64,000 nt of DNA from Rhabdophis nuchalis. Its lineage: Eukaryota > Chordata > Lepidosauria > Squamata > Natricidae. Positions 55,506 to 64,000 of this stretch are shown here, one piece after another. Where the stretch lies: NCBI GenBank assembly GCA_039707465.1, contig CM077644.1:144867962-144931961 (forward strand), written 5' to 3'. The notes below the pieces were generated by a model that was given only the letters and a program-made list of their open reading frames with translations, searched no databases and was not told where the DNA came from. The translations under genes and the position numbers were made by a program. Each line of letters starts with the position of its first letter. Positions within the stretch are counted from its first letter, which is position 1.

Positions 55506-55781
55506 ATTACTATTTAATACTTCTATTAACATAGGTAAGGAACTCAGAGGTTAAGTGTTAACACACAATGGTGCATGTCTGTGGTTTTTTTTTAAGCTTT
55601 TGATTTTATTCAATCATTGTTAAGCTATAAAGTCAAATAAGTAGGGAAAAGACGAAAAGTGGTGCATTGATTTGATGGGCATATCTCAACTCCCATTGTG
55701 TTCAGTTAAATCCAAACAATGATGCACAGAAGGTATATGGTGATCTCTTAAATCTTTGTTTTTGTGCCCCACTATTCCTAG

Positions 55782-56372
55782 GTGATTATGGAGATCAGTG
55801 GGCTCCCACTAGAACTGTGGCGCTTAATACTGTCCTACTTGCGTCTTCCTGACCTTGGCCGCTGCAGTTTAGTGTGCAGAGCATGGTATGAGCTCATCCT
55901 CAGCCTGGACAATACTCGGTGGAGACAACTGTGCCTTGGTTGCATTGAATGCCGGCATCCAAACTGGCCTAACCAGCCTGGCGTGGAGCCTTGGTCATGG
56001 AGAGAAGCTTTGAAGCAGCATTACCTCTCTTCTAAAACCTGGACCAAAAACAGCCACGACCTGGAGTCCTCCAACTGCTTCTACTTATTCAGGAGGAAAA
56101 AGGACAGGCGGGTTCTTTGCGTTGGGCCTGGCTGCGAGTTTGACAATCTGAGGAGCGCCTTGCTTTCAGCCAGCATGTATGACCGGATTGTCCTGCTGCC
56201 AGGAATGTATGAGGAACAGAGTGAAATCTTTCTCAAGGCTCCTGTGGAAATCATGGGAAAGGGCAAGCTCGGGGATGTGAACCTTCTGGTGAGCTTTGAC
56301 CAGCACTGTCCAACAATGAGGTTATGCAATTTGGTCTTTATGCCAGCCTGGTTCACACCAGTAATATATAAG
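55782..56372 (+). CDS. FBXO10: FBXO10 first coding exon
   Basis: Acceptor ATTCCTAG at 55781/55782, six untranslated bases, ATG at 55788, and donor TATAAG|GTGAGT at 56372/56373. Encodes the F-box and following conserved region (195 aa). Confidence 0.93.
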
Positions 56373-57991
56373 GTGAGTATGAAGAAGGATCCAAAGAAGC
56401 ATTCAGGACTTGGGGTTTCCTGAAGAATCGTAATGTGAGAATTAGGAAGATCTGGGTAATGTGGCAGAATCCACATGAAGGTTTTCCCAACTTGGGGCCT
56501 TTTAAATGCATGCCCCAGTGTTCCCCACCAGGATGGCTGTTGTTTCCTGGATGCCACCAGATTGGGGAAGGCTTCCAGGGAGCCTGACTTGACTAACTCA
56601 ATTTATAGTTGGTATAGTTGGTGAGAAATTAATCAACACATCTGGATGACACCAGGATAAGAAAGATACCTTTCTAAGTTAGATCAACAGTAGACAAGGT
56701 ATTTTTTTCCCTTAAGTATGTGACCCAGTAGTTGGAATGCAATATTGTAGGCTAACTCTGCCCATAGTCTGGAGTTTGATTTGGACGGGTTCGAGGTTGG
56801 CTCAGCCTTCCATCTTTCCAAGGTCAGTAAAATGAGGACCCAGATTGCAAACCGTCTTATAAAACACTACGGGGTGGTATATATTGCTATGAAAGCATCA
56901 TGCGTTAGTCAGGGGAAGAACCAATACTTGTTTCATTTCCATGTTCAGTTAGGAGCTGCCATGATATCCGGGTCTCCCTATTTCATTACCATCAGCACAA
57001 TTAGAAGATAGCAAATTAGGAGTTTCTGTATCTGTTCGCAGGCAATATTTATCTGGAAAATGAGTGTTCCCTTTGATTGTTTAAAAAAAAAAAAATGAAA
57101 ATAGGCTGATCTGGTTTCATTCTCTTTTCTTAGACAACCTCAGGCCACGTCCAGTTCGACAATTGCAATTTTGAAAACAGTCAGCTGCAGATTCTTGCTC
57201 CTGGGACCTGCCAGGTTAAATTCTGCACTTTCAATCAGTCCAGCATCCATTTCCATAGCGTGGCTGTCTGTCTCCTGGAAAACTGTGAATTTGTTGGCAG
57301 TGAAAATGCTTCGGTGACAGTGGAAGGAAGTCCATCTTTGGACAGGAACTGGGCCTGCAAGCACTTGACCACGTTGGCAAAATCTCGCTCTGTCTTGCTG
57401 CAGACATCTGAGCCCTCCCATTGCAATATATCAAAGTTTGAGAGCCAGGGGGCTCTTCCAATTTCAGACATGAGGACCTGTGACATTGTGGTAGCTGAAA
57501 ACCCAAGTCACATATTTCCTGTTTCACAGACTCAAGTGGTGCCAAGGAGAGGCCTTGAGAAGGAAAGGGAGGCGTCTGGGAATCTTAACACAGCACACAA
57601 AGAAGAGGCCATGACTATAGACACAGATTCCAGTGACAGTGAACTGAGCCTGAGCAGTGAGAATGAAGACGAGGATGAGTCGCTGTACAAACTACCTTAC
57701 CAGGCTCATAGCTTGAGCCACATGCTGGCCAAGGTTGTCCATGGGAAGCCATCCACCGATGGATTACCAGCCCTTCAGAGTGACTATGAGCTAAAACCTT
57801 TGACTCAGGAGCTGCAGCAAGATAAGGAGGCTCAGTGTCTCGCCAACACCATGCAAGGATGCCTTGTGAGGAAATGTCTTTTCAGGGACGGGAAAGGTGG
57901 CATCTTTTTGTGTTCCCAGGGACAAGCCAGAGTGGAAGGAAGCATCTTCAGGGACTTGACCTATGCTGTGCGATGCATACAAAACAGTAAG
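55788..57991 (+). CDS. FBXO10: F-box only protein 10, N-terminal part (gene continues past the window)
   Basis: FBXO10 is a substrate receptor of the SCF ubiquitin ligase, reported to act on BCL2-family proteins (from memory). Coding exons 55788-56372 and 57134-57991 give 481 aa, about half of the human protein. Residues 5-50 form the F-box (LPLELWRLILSYLRLPDLGR, CSLVCRAWYELILS), which binds SKP1. Then come the conserved CRHPNWPNQPGVEPWSW and YDRIVLLPGMYEEQ, the start of the right-handed beta-helix (PbH1) region. Exon 3 adds QFDNCNFENSQ, a low-complexity acidic run (DTDSSDSELSLSSENEDEDE) and CLVRKCLFRDGKGGIF. ATG 55788 is chosen because it follows the acceptor and matches the family N-terminus. 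Both introns are phase 0. Downstream exons lie beyond 64000. Confidence 0.94.
56373..57133 (+). other. FBXO10: FBXO10 intron with SINE fragment
   Basis: Phase 0 GT-AG intron of 761 bp. 56740-56910 resembles the 3' half of the snake SINE (GGCTCAGCCTTCCATC, AAAATGAGGACCCAGATTG) on the plus strand. Confidence 0.7.
57134..57991 (+). CDS. FBXO10: FBXO10 second coding exon
   Basis: Acceptor TTTTCTTAG|ACA and donor AGTAAG|GTGCTG; 286 codons starting TTSGHVQFDN and ending AVRCIQNSK. The middle (about 57400-57780) is variable, low-complexity and acidic. Confidence 0.93.
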
Positions 57992-58039
57992 GTGCTGTAA
58001 AAGGAAGGAGCAGATCTTGCATGCTACAGTTAAACCTAA

Positions 58040-58405
58040 AGTAATATTTAATAATTGGGGATGCGGTGACTCAGTGGCTAAGACACGAAGCTTGTTGATC
58101 AGAAAGTTTGGCAGTTTGAATCCCCAGTGCCGCATAACAGAGTGAGCTCCCATTACTAGTCCCACTTCTGCCAACCTAGCAGTTCGAAAGCATGTAAAAA
58201 TGCAAGTAGAAAAATAGGGACCACCTTTGGTGGGAAGGTAACAGCGTTCTGTGAGCCTTCGTCCTTTAGTCATGCCGACCACATGACTTCGGAGACGACT
58301 TCAGACAGCGCTGGCTCTTCGGCTTTGAAATGGAGATGAGCACTGCCCCCTAGAGCCGGGAACGACTAGCACATATGTGCGAGTGGAACCTTTACCTTTA
58401 CCTAA
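58040..58405 (+). mobile_element. tRNA-derived SINE with (ACCTTT)n tail
   Basis: Head GATGCGGTGACTCAGTGGCT (A box) and GCAGTTTGAATCCCCAG (B box), body with CCAACCTAGCAGTTCGAAAG and GCGCTGGCTCTTCGGC, tail ACCTTTACCTTTACC. Appears full length. Confidence 0.8.
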
Positions 58406-58734
58406 TATTTAGCCATTTTTTAAGGCCAACTTGAACAGCCTTGCAATTGTTCCTACAAATATTTGTGAATGTGTATTACGTTAGCCTTGTAATATTTTTC
58501 TAACCACACTTTTTCAAAACAAAATGATAAATAATTCAAAGGGCATAACTTTGGTTTAGTTTTTTAAAGTTGGATTTTTGTCTACTCTATGCAGATTAAC
58601 CTAATTTGTTAATGAGTTGCCTTATGTTGCACAGTGATGTCAATTATAGGAGAGACCAAGATGTAGGAAAATTGCGAAGGGCTCACCCTTTTCCTATTTT
58701 AAATCTTCCCCAAAGGTTCTGTTGGCTCCATAGT

Positions 58735-58930
58735 ATCCCCAAGCCAAGAAGCATCTTCAGCTCTGCTCTGACTCGAGAGCTGAAGATGCTCCTTGGATGA
58801 GAAGTGAAACATCTTTAAAGAAAAACCAGAAAGTCCAGTTGCCTCTTGAAAAAAGCATCTTTGGGACACAACCATGACCTGGATGACCTGAGAATCTCCC
58901 TAGACAAGAGATTCATGGAAAGTAGGATTC
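58735..58930 (+). repeat. Penelope-like repeat with hammerhead-like motif
   Basis: Plus-strand counterpart of the repeat at 1-200. Motif at 58780-58810: CTGAAGA, one base, GCTCCT, six-base loop, AGAAGT, GAAAC. The stem has one mismatch and one wobble. Confidence 0.5.
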
Positions 58931-59240
58931 CATGACTTTTCTGTCTTCCCTATTAATTAAATTGCAGAATTCCGTTGGCCCAGCAGGTTTGTAAATAGGA
59001 AAAATGAAAGATTCCTGGTAGCTTGTTGGGATGCAGTTCATTTGGTGAGACAACCATGACGAGGGCCTGGTTCAAAAGCGCTTCAGCTTTTGCTGCAGAA
59101 TATCAGACCGCAGAGCATTTCTTCACTTTTGTTAAATAATGTAGTTGATCTATGAATCCACCTTGTTCATTCATCACCACTACCTAGTGTGTGTGCACGC
59201 ACACACGCACCATCCCCATACATACATTTATATTTTAAAA

Positions 59241-59345
59241 CAGGGGCCTTCAACCTTGGCAACTTTAAGCCTGGAGGACTTCAGCTCCCAGAATTCCCCA
59301 GTTGAAGTCCTCCAGGCTTAAATTTGCCACGGTTGAAGGCCTCTG
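59241..59345. mobile_element. Foldback hAT MITE
   Basis: CAGGGGCCTTCAACCTTGGC against the complement of GGTTGAAGGCCTCTG. Flanks TTTTAAAA and CTTTAAAA agree in seven of eight bases. A shorter, more diverged copy. Confidence 0.82.
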
Positions 59346-59579
59346 CTTTAAAACACAGTGAATTTTGGTGAAGTGATCTTGGTCATGTCATTCCTCTTTT
59401 GCAAATCCCACTTCCACCATACTGACGGATACCTCATTTAGCGCAGGAGGCACTGTGTGAATCATTCCTCAGAGGCAGAACTTGGAAACAAAGCCCTCCT
59501 GGGCTGTTTCTTCTAACTGAGAAAAATGTGAGGCACCGGGCAAGAGAATTTGGATAGGGGCTGCGGAAGGGAAAGGAGT

Positions 59580-59735
59580 AGCCGCACAAGTGGCCTAGAG
59601 GTAGAGCTCTTTCCTCACAAGCAGGGGATTGTGAGTTCAATCCTAGGTAGAGACACATGTAGGGTCTCCTGCTTGTGCAGGGGGTTGGACTAGATGACTT
59701 GCAAGGTCCCTTCCAACTCTGTTAATCTGTTAAAG
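59580..59735 (+). mobile_element. tRNA-headed SINE with CR1 3' tail
   Basis: AGTGGCCTAGAGGTAGAGC (A box) and GAGTTCAATCCTAGG (B box) are followed by GGGGTTGGACTAGATGACT and CCCTTCCAACTCTGTTAATC, which is the CR1 3' end. A Pol III head fused to a LINE tail is the usual sign of a CR1-mobilised SINE. Confidence 0.7.
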
Positions 59736-60760
59736 ATTTAGGCCTTAAAGCCTCCTTGTGTCTTTTCAGCCATCTGGCAGCCCCTACTATTTATTGTTCT
59801 CTGTTTAGCAAGCCTTGGGCATTCAGAACTAGCTCTTTGCTGTGGACTGTTTGCCTAAGGATAGAGGCTCATGGTCCTATTGATTGAAAAATGTATTGTA
59901 GGTTTGTAGTCAGTTGGATACATGAAAAGCAAATAGATGGAAATAAAAGCTGAATCACAGGAATTGTTGTCACTGATCCTCCAGGACAACTGCAATACAA
60001 TAATGCCTTGCCTGAGGCAAGCAATGTAAAGGCTTCCTCAAGGAGGCCCAGGCTTCTTATGAAGGAAAAAGCCGAGGGATAATATGGTGACAGCAGTCTT
60101 TGGAGGTGAGGTGGCAGAGATGTTTGGCATGGCTTTGGAGTGAACCATTGATTTGGATTCTCAGGTGAAAACGGTTAGGCTTACATTTTCTGTTCCTGCC
60201 TTTCAAGGCAATAATTTACTTCAAAAAGTAGGGAGAAGGAAAGGCTTTAATGATATCCTTTGATTTAGGCTTTGTTTATATCAGGTCCCATGGACTCCCA
60301 TTCACCTTGATTAGTAGTTAATTCACAGTATTTACAAGACTTAGAAAGAGCATCTGTGAGAAATTCACTCCCCCCCCCCCCCCCAATTCATTCTTAAAAT
60401 ACTTCATATTGTTGCTTCTGATTTTGACTTTATTGCTGGGAAACCAAATGAAAGAGAGCTGCAAAGGGGAGGTGGGAAACTTCTGATATCTGGGTATCTA
60501 ATTTCTGACTCACCTGGTTTTCTGATAGAGAGTGCCTGTCATGGCATCCTTCCAGAAATCTGGATCTCCTCTACCCTGACCTTATTTAATCAGGCCCTTG
60601 AAATCTGACTTTTCTCCAGGCCTAAGCTAGGATGGATGACAGGCTCCTTGTGGGGATGTTTTATGCTAAAAAGCTATCTTTGTTTTGCTTTTCCCAGGCA
60701 TATTTCACTCTGTGCTGTTTTGTATTGTTCCAAACTGCCCAGGGAAAGGGACGGAGAGAG

Positions 60761-61568
60761 CAGGGCGGATAAAACCCGATGCTTTTTTTAAAATTAAAAA
60801 ATTGGATTTTTAAAATTCAAATTGGATTTTTTAAAATTTTTATCAAATTTATTTTAATAAAATGCTTTCGGAGTAAAAATCTATCTAAAGATAGCTCTCT
60901 ACATGGGGCTTCCTTTGAGGTGCACCCGAAGACTACAGCTAGTCCAGAACGCGGCCGCGCGGGCTGTCCTGGGAGCCTCTAGGTTCTCCCACGTAACACC
61001 ACTCCTGCGCGAGCTGCACTGGCTGCCTGTGGCCTTTCGGGTGCGCTTCAAGGTGTTGATTACCATCTTTAAAGCGCTCCATGGCACGTGACCTAGTTAC
61101 TTGTGGGATCGCATTCTGTCTCATACATCCCTGCGGCCGATCCGCTCCCACAGAGAGGGACTTCTCCGGGTGCCGTCCACTAGGCAGTGCCAGCGGGCGA
61201 CGCCCAGGGGAAGGGCCTTCTCTGTGGTGGGCCCGACCCTCTGGAACAACCTACCCCCCAAACTTAGAACAACCACGGACCTCCGCTCCTTCTGCCAAAA
61301 GTTAAAAACTTTCTTCTTTCATCAGGCCGGCCTGGCCTAAAGAATCCAATTGTAACCTGTAGTATAAATTGAGATTGTTTTAATAGGGATAGTAGGGATT
61401 AGTTTTCAGGGTTTTAAAGGTTTTAAAACTTTAAGAATTTTAGCACAGGATAAATTATTTAATTTAATTTTAAATATTGTTATTGTTATATTTATATATG
61501 TTTTTAAGTCCTGTGCACCGCCCCGAGTCCCTGCGGGGAGAGGGAGCGGTCTATAAATCAAATAAATA

Positions 61569-61628
<60 letters not shown>

Positions 61629-61880
61629 CTGTTTAAGATACACTCATAATCTAGTTTATTCAGCATGAAATGGAGCTTAGTTATGTAGCATGAGGCTGTA
61701 GATTCTGCAATATTGGGACTGTCATTGAGTCAACAGCAGGTCAGAGGAGGAGCCACTGCGGGACAGAGATGACAGTTGCTCTTTAAAAATTATGATTTCA
61801 ATCGAGTTGATTTAAATCAAGCCTGTTTATTAGTGATTTAAATCATATTTAAATAGACTTGATTTAAATCAAATCCACTG
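60761..61880. mobile_element. hAT copy related to 39896-40457, split by an L2
   Basis: Left part CAGGGCGGATAAAACC to about 60893 and right part about 61628 to CCACTG at 61880 match consecutive parts of the 39896 copy, including ATCTATCTAAAGATAG, TTTATTCAGCATGAAATGG and the GAGGAGCCACTG block. Flanks GGAGAGAG and AGGGAGGG are too diverged to prove a duplication. Confidence 0.7.
60893..61628 (+). mobile_element. L2 LINE 3' fragment inside a hAT element
   Basis: Starts at CTCTCTACATGGGG (codes for LYMGLPLRCTRRLQLVQNA). The reading frame is broken after about 61090 and continues in another frame with RPIRSHREGLLRVPSTRQ. Ends with the 3' hairpin (CCGCCCCGAG...GAGCGG) and an (AAT)n tail. Confidence 0.85.
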
Positions 61881-62063
61881 AGGGAGGGAGGGAGGAGGAA
61901 AGGAAGGAAGGAAGTTAGTGCAGTGGTGACTAGCATCACCTTGGATTCTTAGATATATTATGGAAATGAACTATGAGCTTGCTCTAAAGCTGCACTGAAC
62001 AGTGCAAGGAGTAATGGAGATGTATTTTTCCATATGTTTGATACAAAAACAGTATTATTGGAA

Positions 62064-62530
62064 TTACGGTATTTTTCGGAGTATAAAATGCACCTTTTTT
62101 CCTCTAAAAAGAGGCTGAAACTCCGAGGGCGTCTTATACATCGAATACAGCATTTTTTGCCTCCTGAAAACCCCACCCCCTTCACCAAAATGGCCGTGCA
62201 TAGCCTTATGGAGGCTTTCAGAGACCTCCTGGGGGCTGGAAAGGGCAGAAATGAGCCTAAAATGGGCTGTTTTTTGCCCCCCCCCAGTCCCCAGGAGCAA
62301 TTTATAAGCCTCCATAAGGCTATACATGCATATATTTTTTACATAAAATGGCCCATTTTCACAAAAAATGGGCTGTTTTTTTGCTCATTTTTGCCCCCCA
62401 AAAGCACTCTGCAAGCCCTCCCCAGGCTATTTATGCCTTTTATTTGAAAAAAAATGGGCCCATTTTCACGAAAAAGGTTTTGCCTCTTCAAAACCTGAGT
62501 GCGTCTTATACACTGGTGCGTATACAGTAC
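62064..62530. repeat. Non-autonomous DNA-transposon-like repeat
   Basis: Starts TTACGGTATTTTTCGGAGT and ends GTGCGTATACAGTAC, with GAGGGCGTCTTATACATCG near one end and GAGTGCGTCTTATACACTG near the other. The interior repeats AAAATGGGCCC and CCCCCC runs. Family not identified. Confidence 0.55.
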
Positions 62531-62779
62531 AGTAGCAAGCTCAGAGAAATGCCTTTGCTGATAGAAGTGGTGCTATTCCTGTGTAGTAAGGTACAGTGGT
62601 CCCACATGTGTTAAACCATAATGTGATTTGTTTGGGTTGGATAGCGTTTTCTACAAACCCAGTACTGACCTTTTGCAATTCAGAGTTTCTGGCTTAATGT
62701 ATACGTTTTCTGGTTGTCACTGACCAAGATTAAGTAAAGCTTAATGCAACACGAGAATTCAGCCTTAAGATGACATTTT

Positions 62780-63000
62780 CTGTTGTTTCCTTTGAGCCCG
62801 TCTTGATTCCAGGTGACTACATGGACCAATTCATACAGTATTTTTGGGCAACATTTCCAGGAGTAGTTGTTTCCCCTTGCCTTCTCCTTCTTAGGACTGA
62901 GAGTGACTGGCCCAACATCACTCAGTTAGCTTCCATGCCTAAGATAGGACTAGATCTTACAGTCCTTCTGCTCTTTGTCCAGTGCCTTAAAGGTATAATT
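62780..63000 (-). mobile_element. tRNA-derived squamate SINE
   Basis: Minus strand: AAGGCACTGGACAAAGAGCA, AGATCTAGTCCTATCTTAGG, GGGCCAGTCACTCTCAG and GGCAAGGGGAAACAACTAC. Same family as 10085 and 39655, strongly diverged. Confidence 0.6.
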
Positions 63001-64000
63001 TAGCTGAATCAAAATTTAAATTTTGAGTCATCAGGATGGAATGGCCAATTAAGAAACAAAATATTTATTTTTGTTTCAGATCAAGAAAGAGAATATTCCA
63101 TTTTTTTCTTAGACTCCTATCTGAAAATATCCATCTGCTGAAATATCTTGTCTCTTGGCATTGCTTAAAAGGTTAGGAGTCTTCTCATCCAGTGCATTTC
63201 CCCTCCCATTCCCGTTTTACACCTGGGTCTTGTCTCTTGAAATGGCAAACAGTGAGAAGATTCAGTGTTCCAAGATGGTGAAATTGGGAAGCTGAAACGA
63301 GAGAATATGCAATATCCTTTCAATTGCATCTGAGCCTGAATCCTTATGATAAATTGGCGAAAGCTAAACTGAGCATGAAGGCAAATGTGTCTTCACAACT
63401 AGCTTGCTGGGTTTTTTTCTTCTTCTTCTTCAAATGCAGATTGTACCATGGGGGAGGCGGCTGACAATAAAGAAGATCTGACAGATGTGGGGAGCTAATT
63501 TAAGCTTCCTCCTGCAATCTAGAGAGAAACTCCTCCTTCAAAACCGGAAGCCTCCTGCTGGTGCCATTATCAGGCTGTCCCAGCAGGTGCCATTTACATT
63601 TTTAAAATACCTGCCCATTTGATGCAAGGATGAATTTCGTGTTTCCTGCTATAAGTCAGGCATTGCAGAATCGCTAAGGAGCAAAAGACTTGAAGGAGAA
63701 GTAGCCGTGCATGATTGGCAAAACAGCTCTGTGCCTCCGTGCATAGCCATGGGCTTTTCATCCCATTAGCCACGGGCTTCCATTTCATTTAAAGCACAGC
63801 AAAGTGGAAACTTTCTTTTGCTTTGCTTGGGCAGTCTCAGAAAACGGCTGCTTGACTATGGTTTTTTGTTCCATGCCTATGCTCATCATGTTCAAATTTA
63901 CTTCTCGGTGACAGGAGGTGGATTTGCTTTACATATTTAGTGATTCAACAGTCTCTCTCTCTCTCTCTCTGGTTTTAAAGACGTGAAACGTTTAATAAAT

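Larger units (their letters stand above)
50322..55781 (+). other. FBXO10: Putative FBXO10 intron 1
   Basis: Contains the nested repeats at 52.1-52.65 kb, the palindrome near 53.4 kb, microsatellites, and CR1 and L1 remnants. No exon is recognised in 50330-52090 or 53830-54780. Confidence 0.45.
57992..64000 (+). other. FBXO10: FBXO10 intron (open at the right edge)
   Basis: Starts GTGCTG. It contains SINEs, a MITE, a hAT with L2, and other repeats. I looked for the next exon (expected to encode the beta-helix after NSK) and did not find it before 64000. 60240-60750 and 63010-63950 have nothing recognised. Confidence 0.65.

Noticed and set aside
55782..55787. GTG start two codons before the FBXO10 ATG
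   Set aside because: Non-ATG start at the first exon base; the ATG at 55788 matches orthologues.
57231..57545. Minus-strand frames opposite FBXO10 exon 3
   Set aside because: Shadows of the coding strand; no family resemblance.

Overview
The window looks like nuclear DNA from a squamate reptile, most likely a snake. The coding exons are clear vertebrate orthologues with GT-AG introns. The repeats are squamate types: L2, CR1, L1 and Rex1-like LINEs, tRNA-derived SINEs (one with a (CTATTG)n-type tail that I associate with snakes), many non-autonomous hAT elements and Penelope-like fragments. The species cannot be named from sequence alone.

Three protein-coding genes are present. DCAF10 (+) has seven coding exons between 972 and 19251 (492 aa), a CpG-rich first exon, a GC-AG fourth intron and a probable 3' UTR reaching about 26.8 kb. 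SLC25A51 (-) has a single coding exon at 34450-35331, with a splice acceptor just upstream and a CpG-island promoter near 45.2-45.8 kb, so its intron is about 10 kb. FBXO10 (+) begins at 55788; two coding exons (481 aa: the F-box and the start of the C-terminal region) are present and the gene runs off the right edge. A possible 5' UTR exon lies near 50.1-50.3 kb. The products act separately: a CUL4-DDB1 substrate receptor, a mitochondrial NAD+ carrier and an SCF substrate receptor. DCAF10 and SLC25A51 are convergent; SLC25A51 and FBXO10 are divergent.

Layout: 1-1.4 kb repeat and DCAF10 promoter; 1.3-10.5 kb intron 1 with a (CTAT)n array invaded by a 702-codon L2 ORF; 10.7-14.7 kb intron 2, a dense nest of foldback and ribozyme-bearing repeats; 14.7-19.3 kb the remaining DCAF10 exons; 19.3-26.8 kb probable 3' UTR; 26.8-34.4 kb intergenic repeats; 34.4-45.6 kb SLC25A51 with an L2 EN-RT ORF in its intron; 45.8-55.8 kb intergenic and FBXO10 5' region; 55.8-64 kb FBXO10 and repeats.

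The most unusual item is in DCAF10 intron 2 (11.1-13.7 kb). A repeat unit of about 350 bp joins a tRNA-Arg-like Pol III head (A and B boxes) directly to a type I hammerhead ribozyme motif. Two motifs have every core residue I checked and a third is broken. The units lie in tandem and in inverted orientation, and one is interrupted by a hAT element. This is the architecture of a retrozyme with a Pol III head. Four Penelope-like fragments in the window also share a hammerhead-like core with identical 31-nt spacing.
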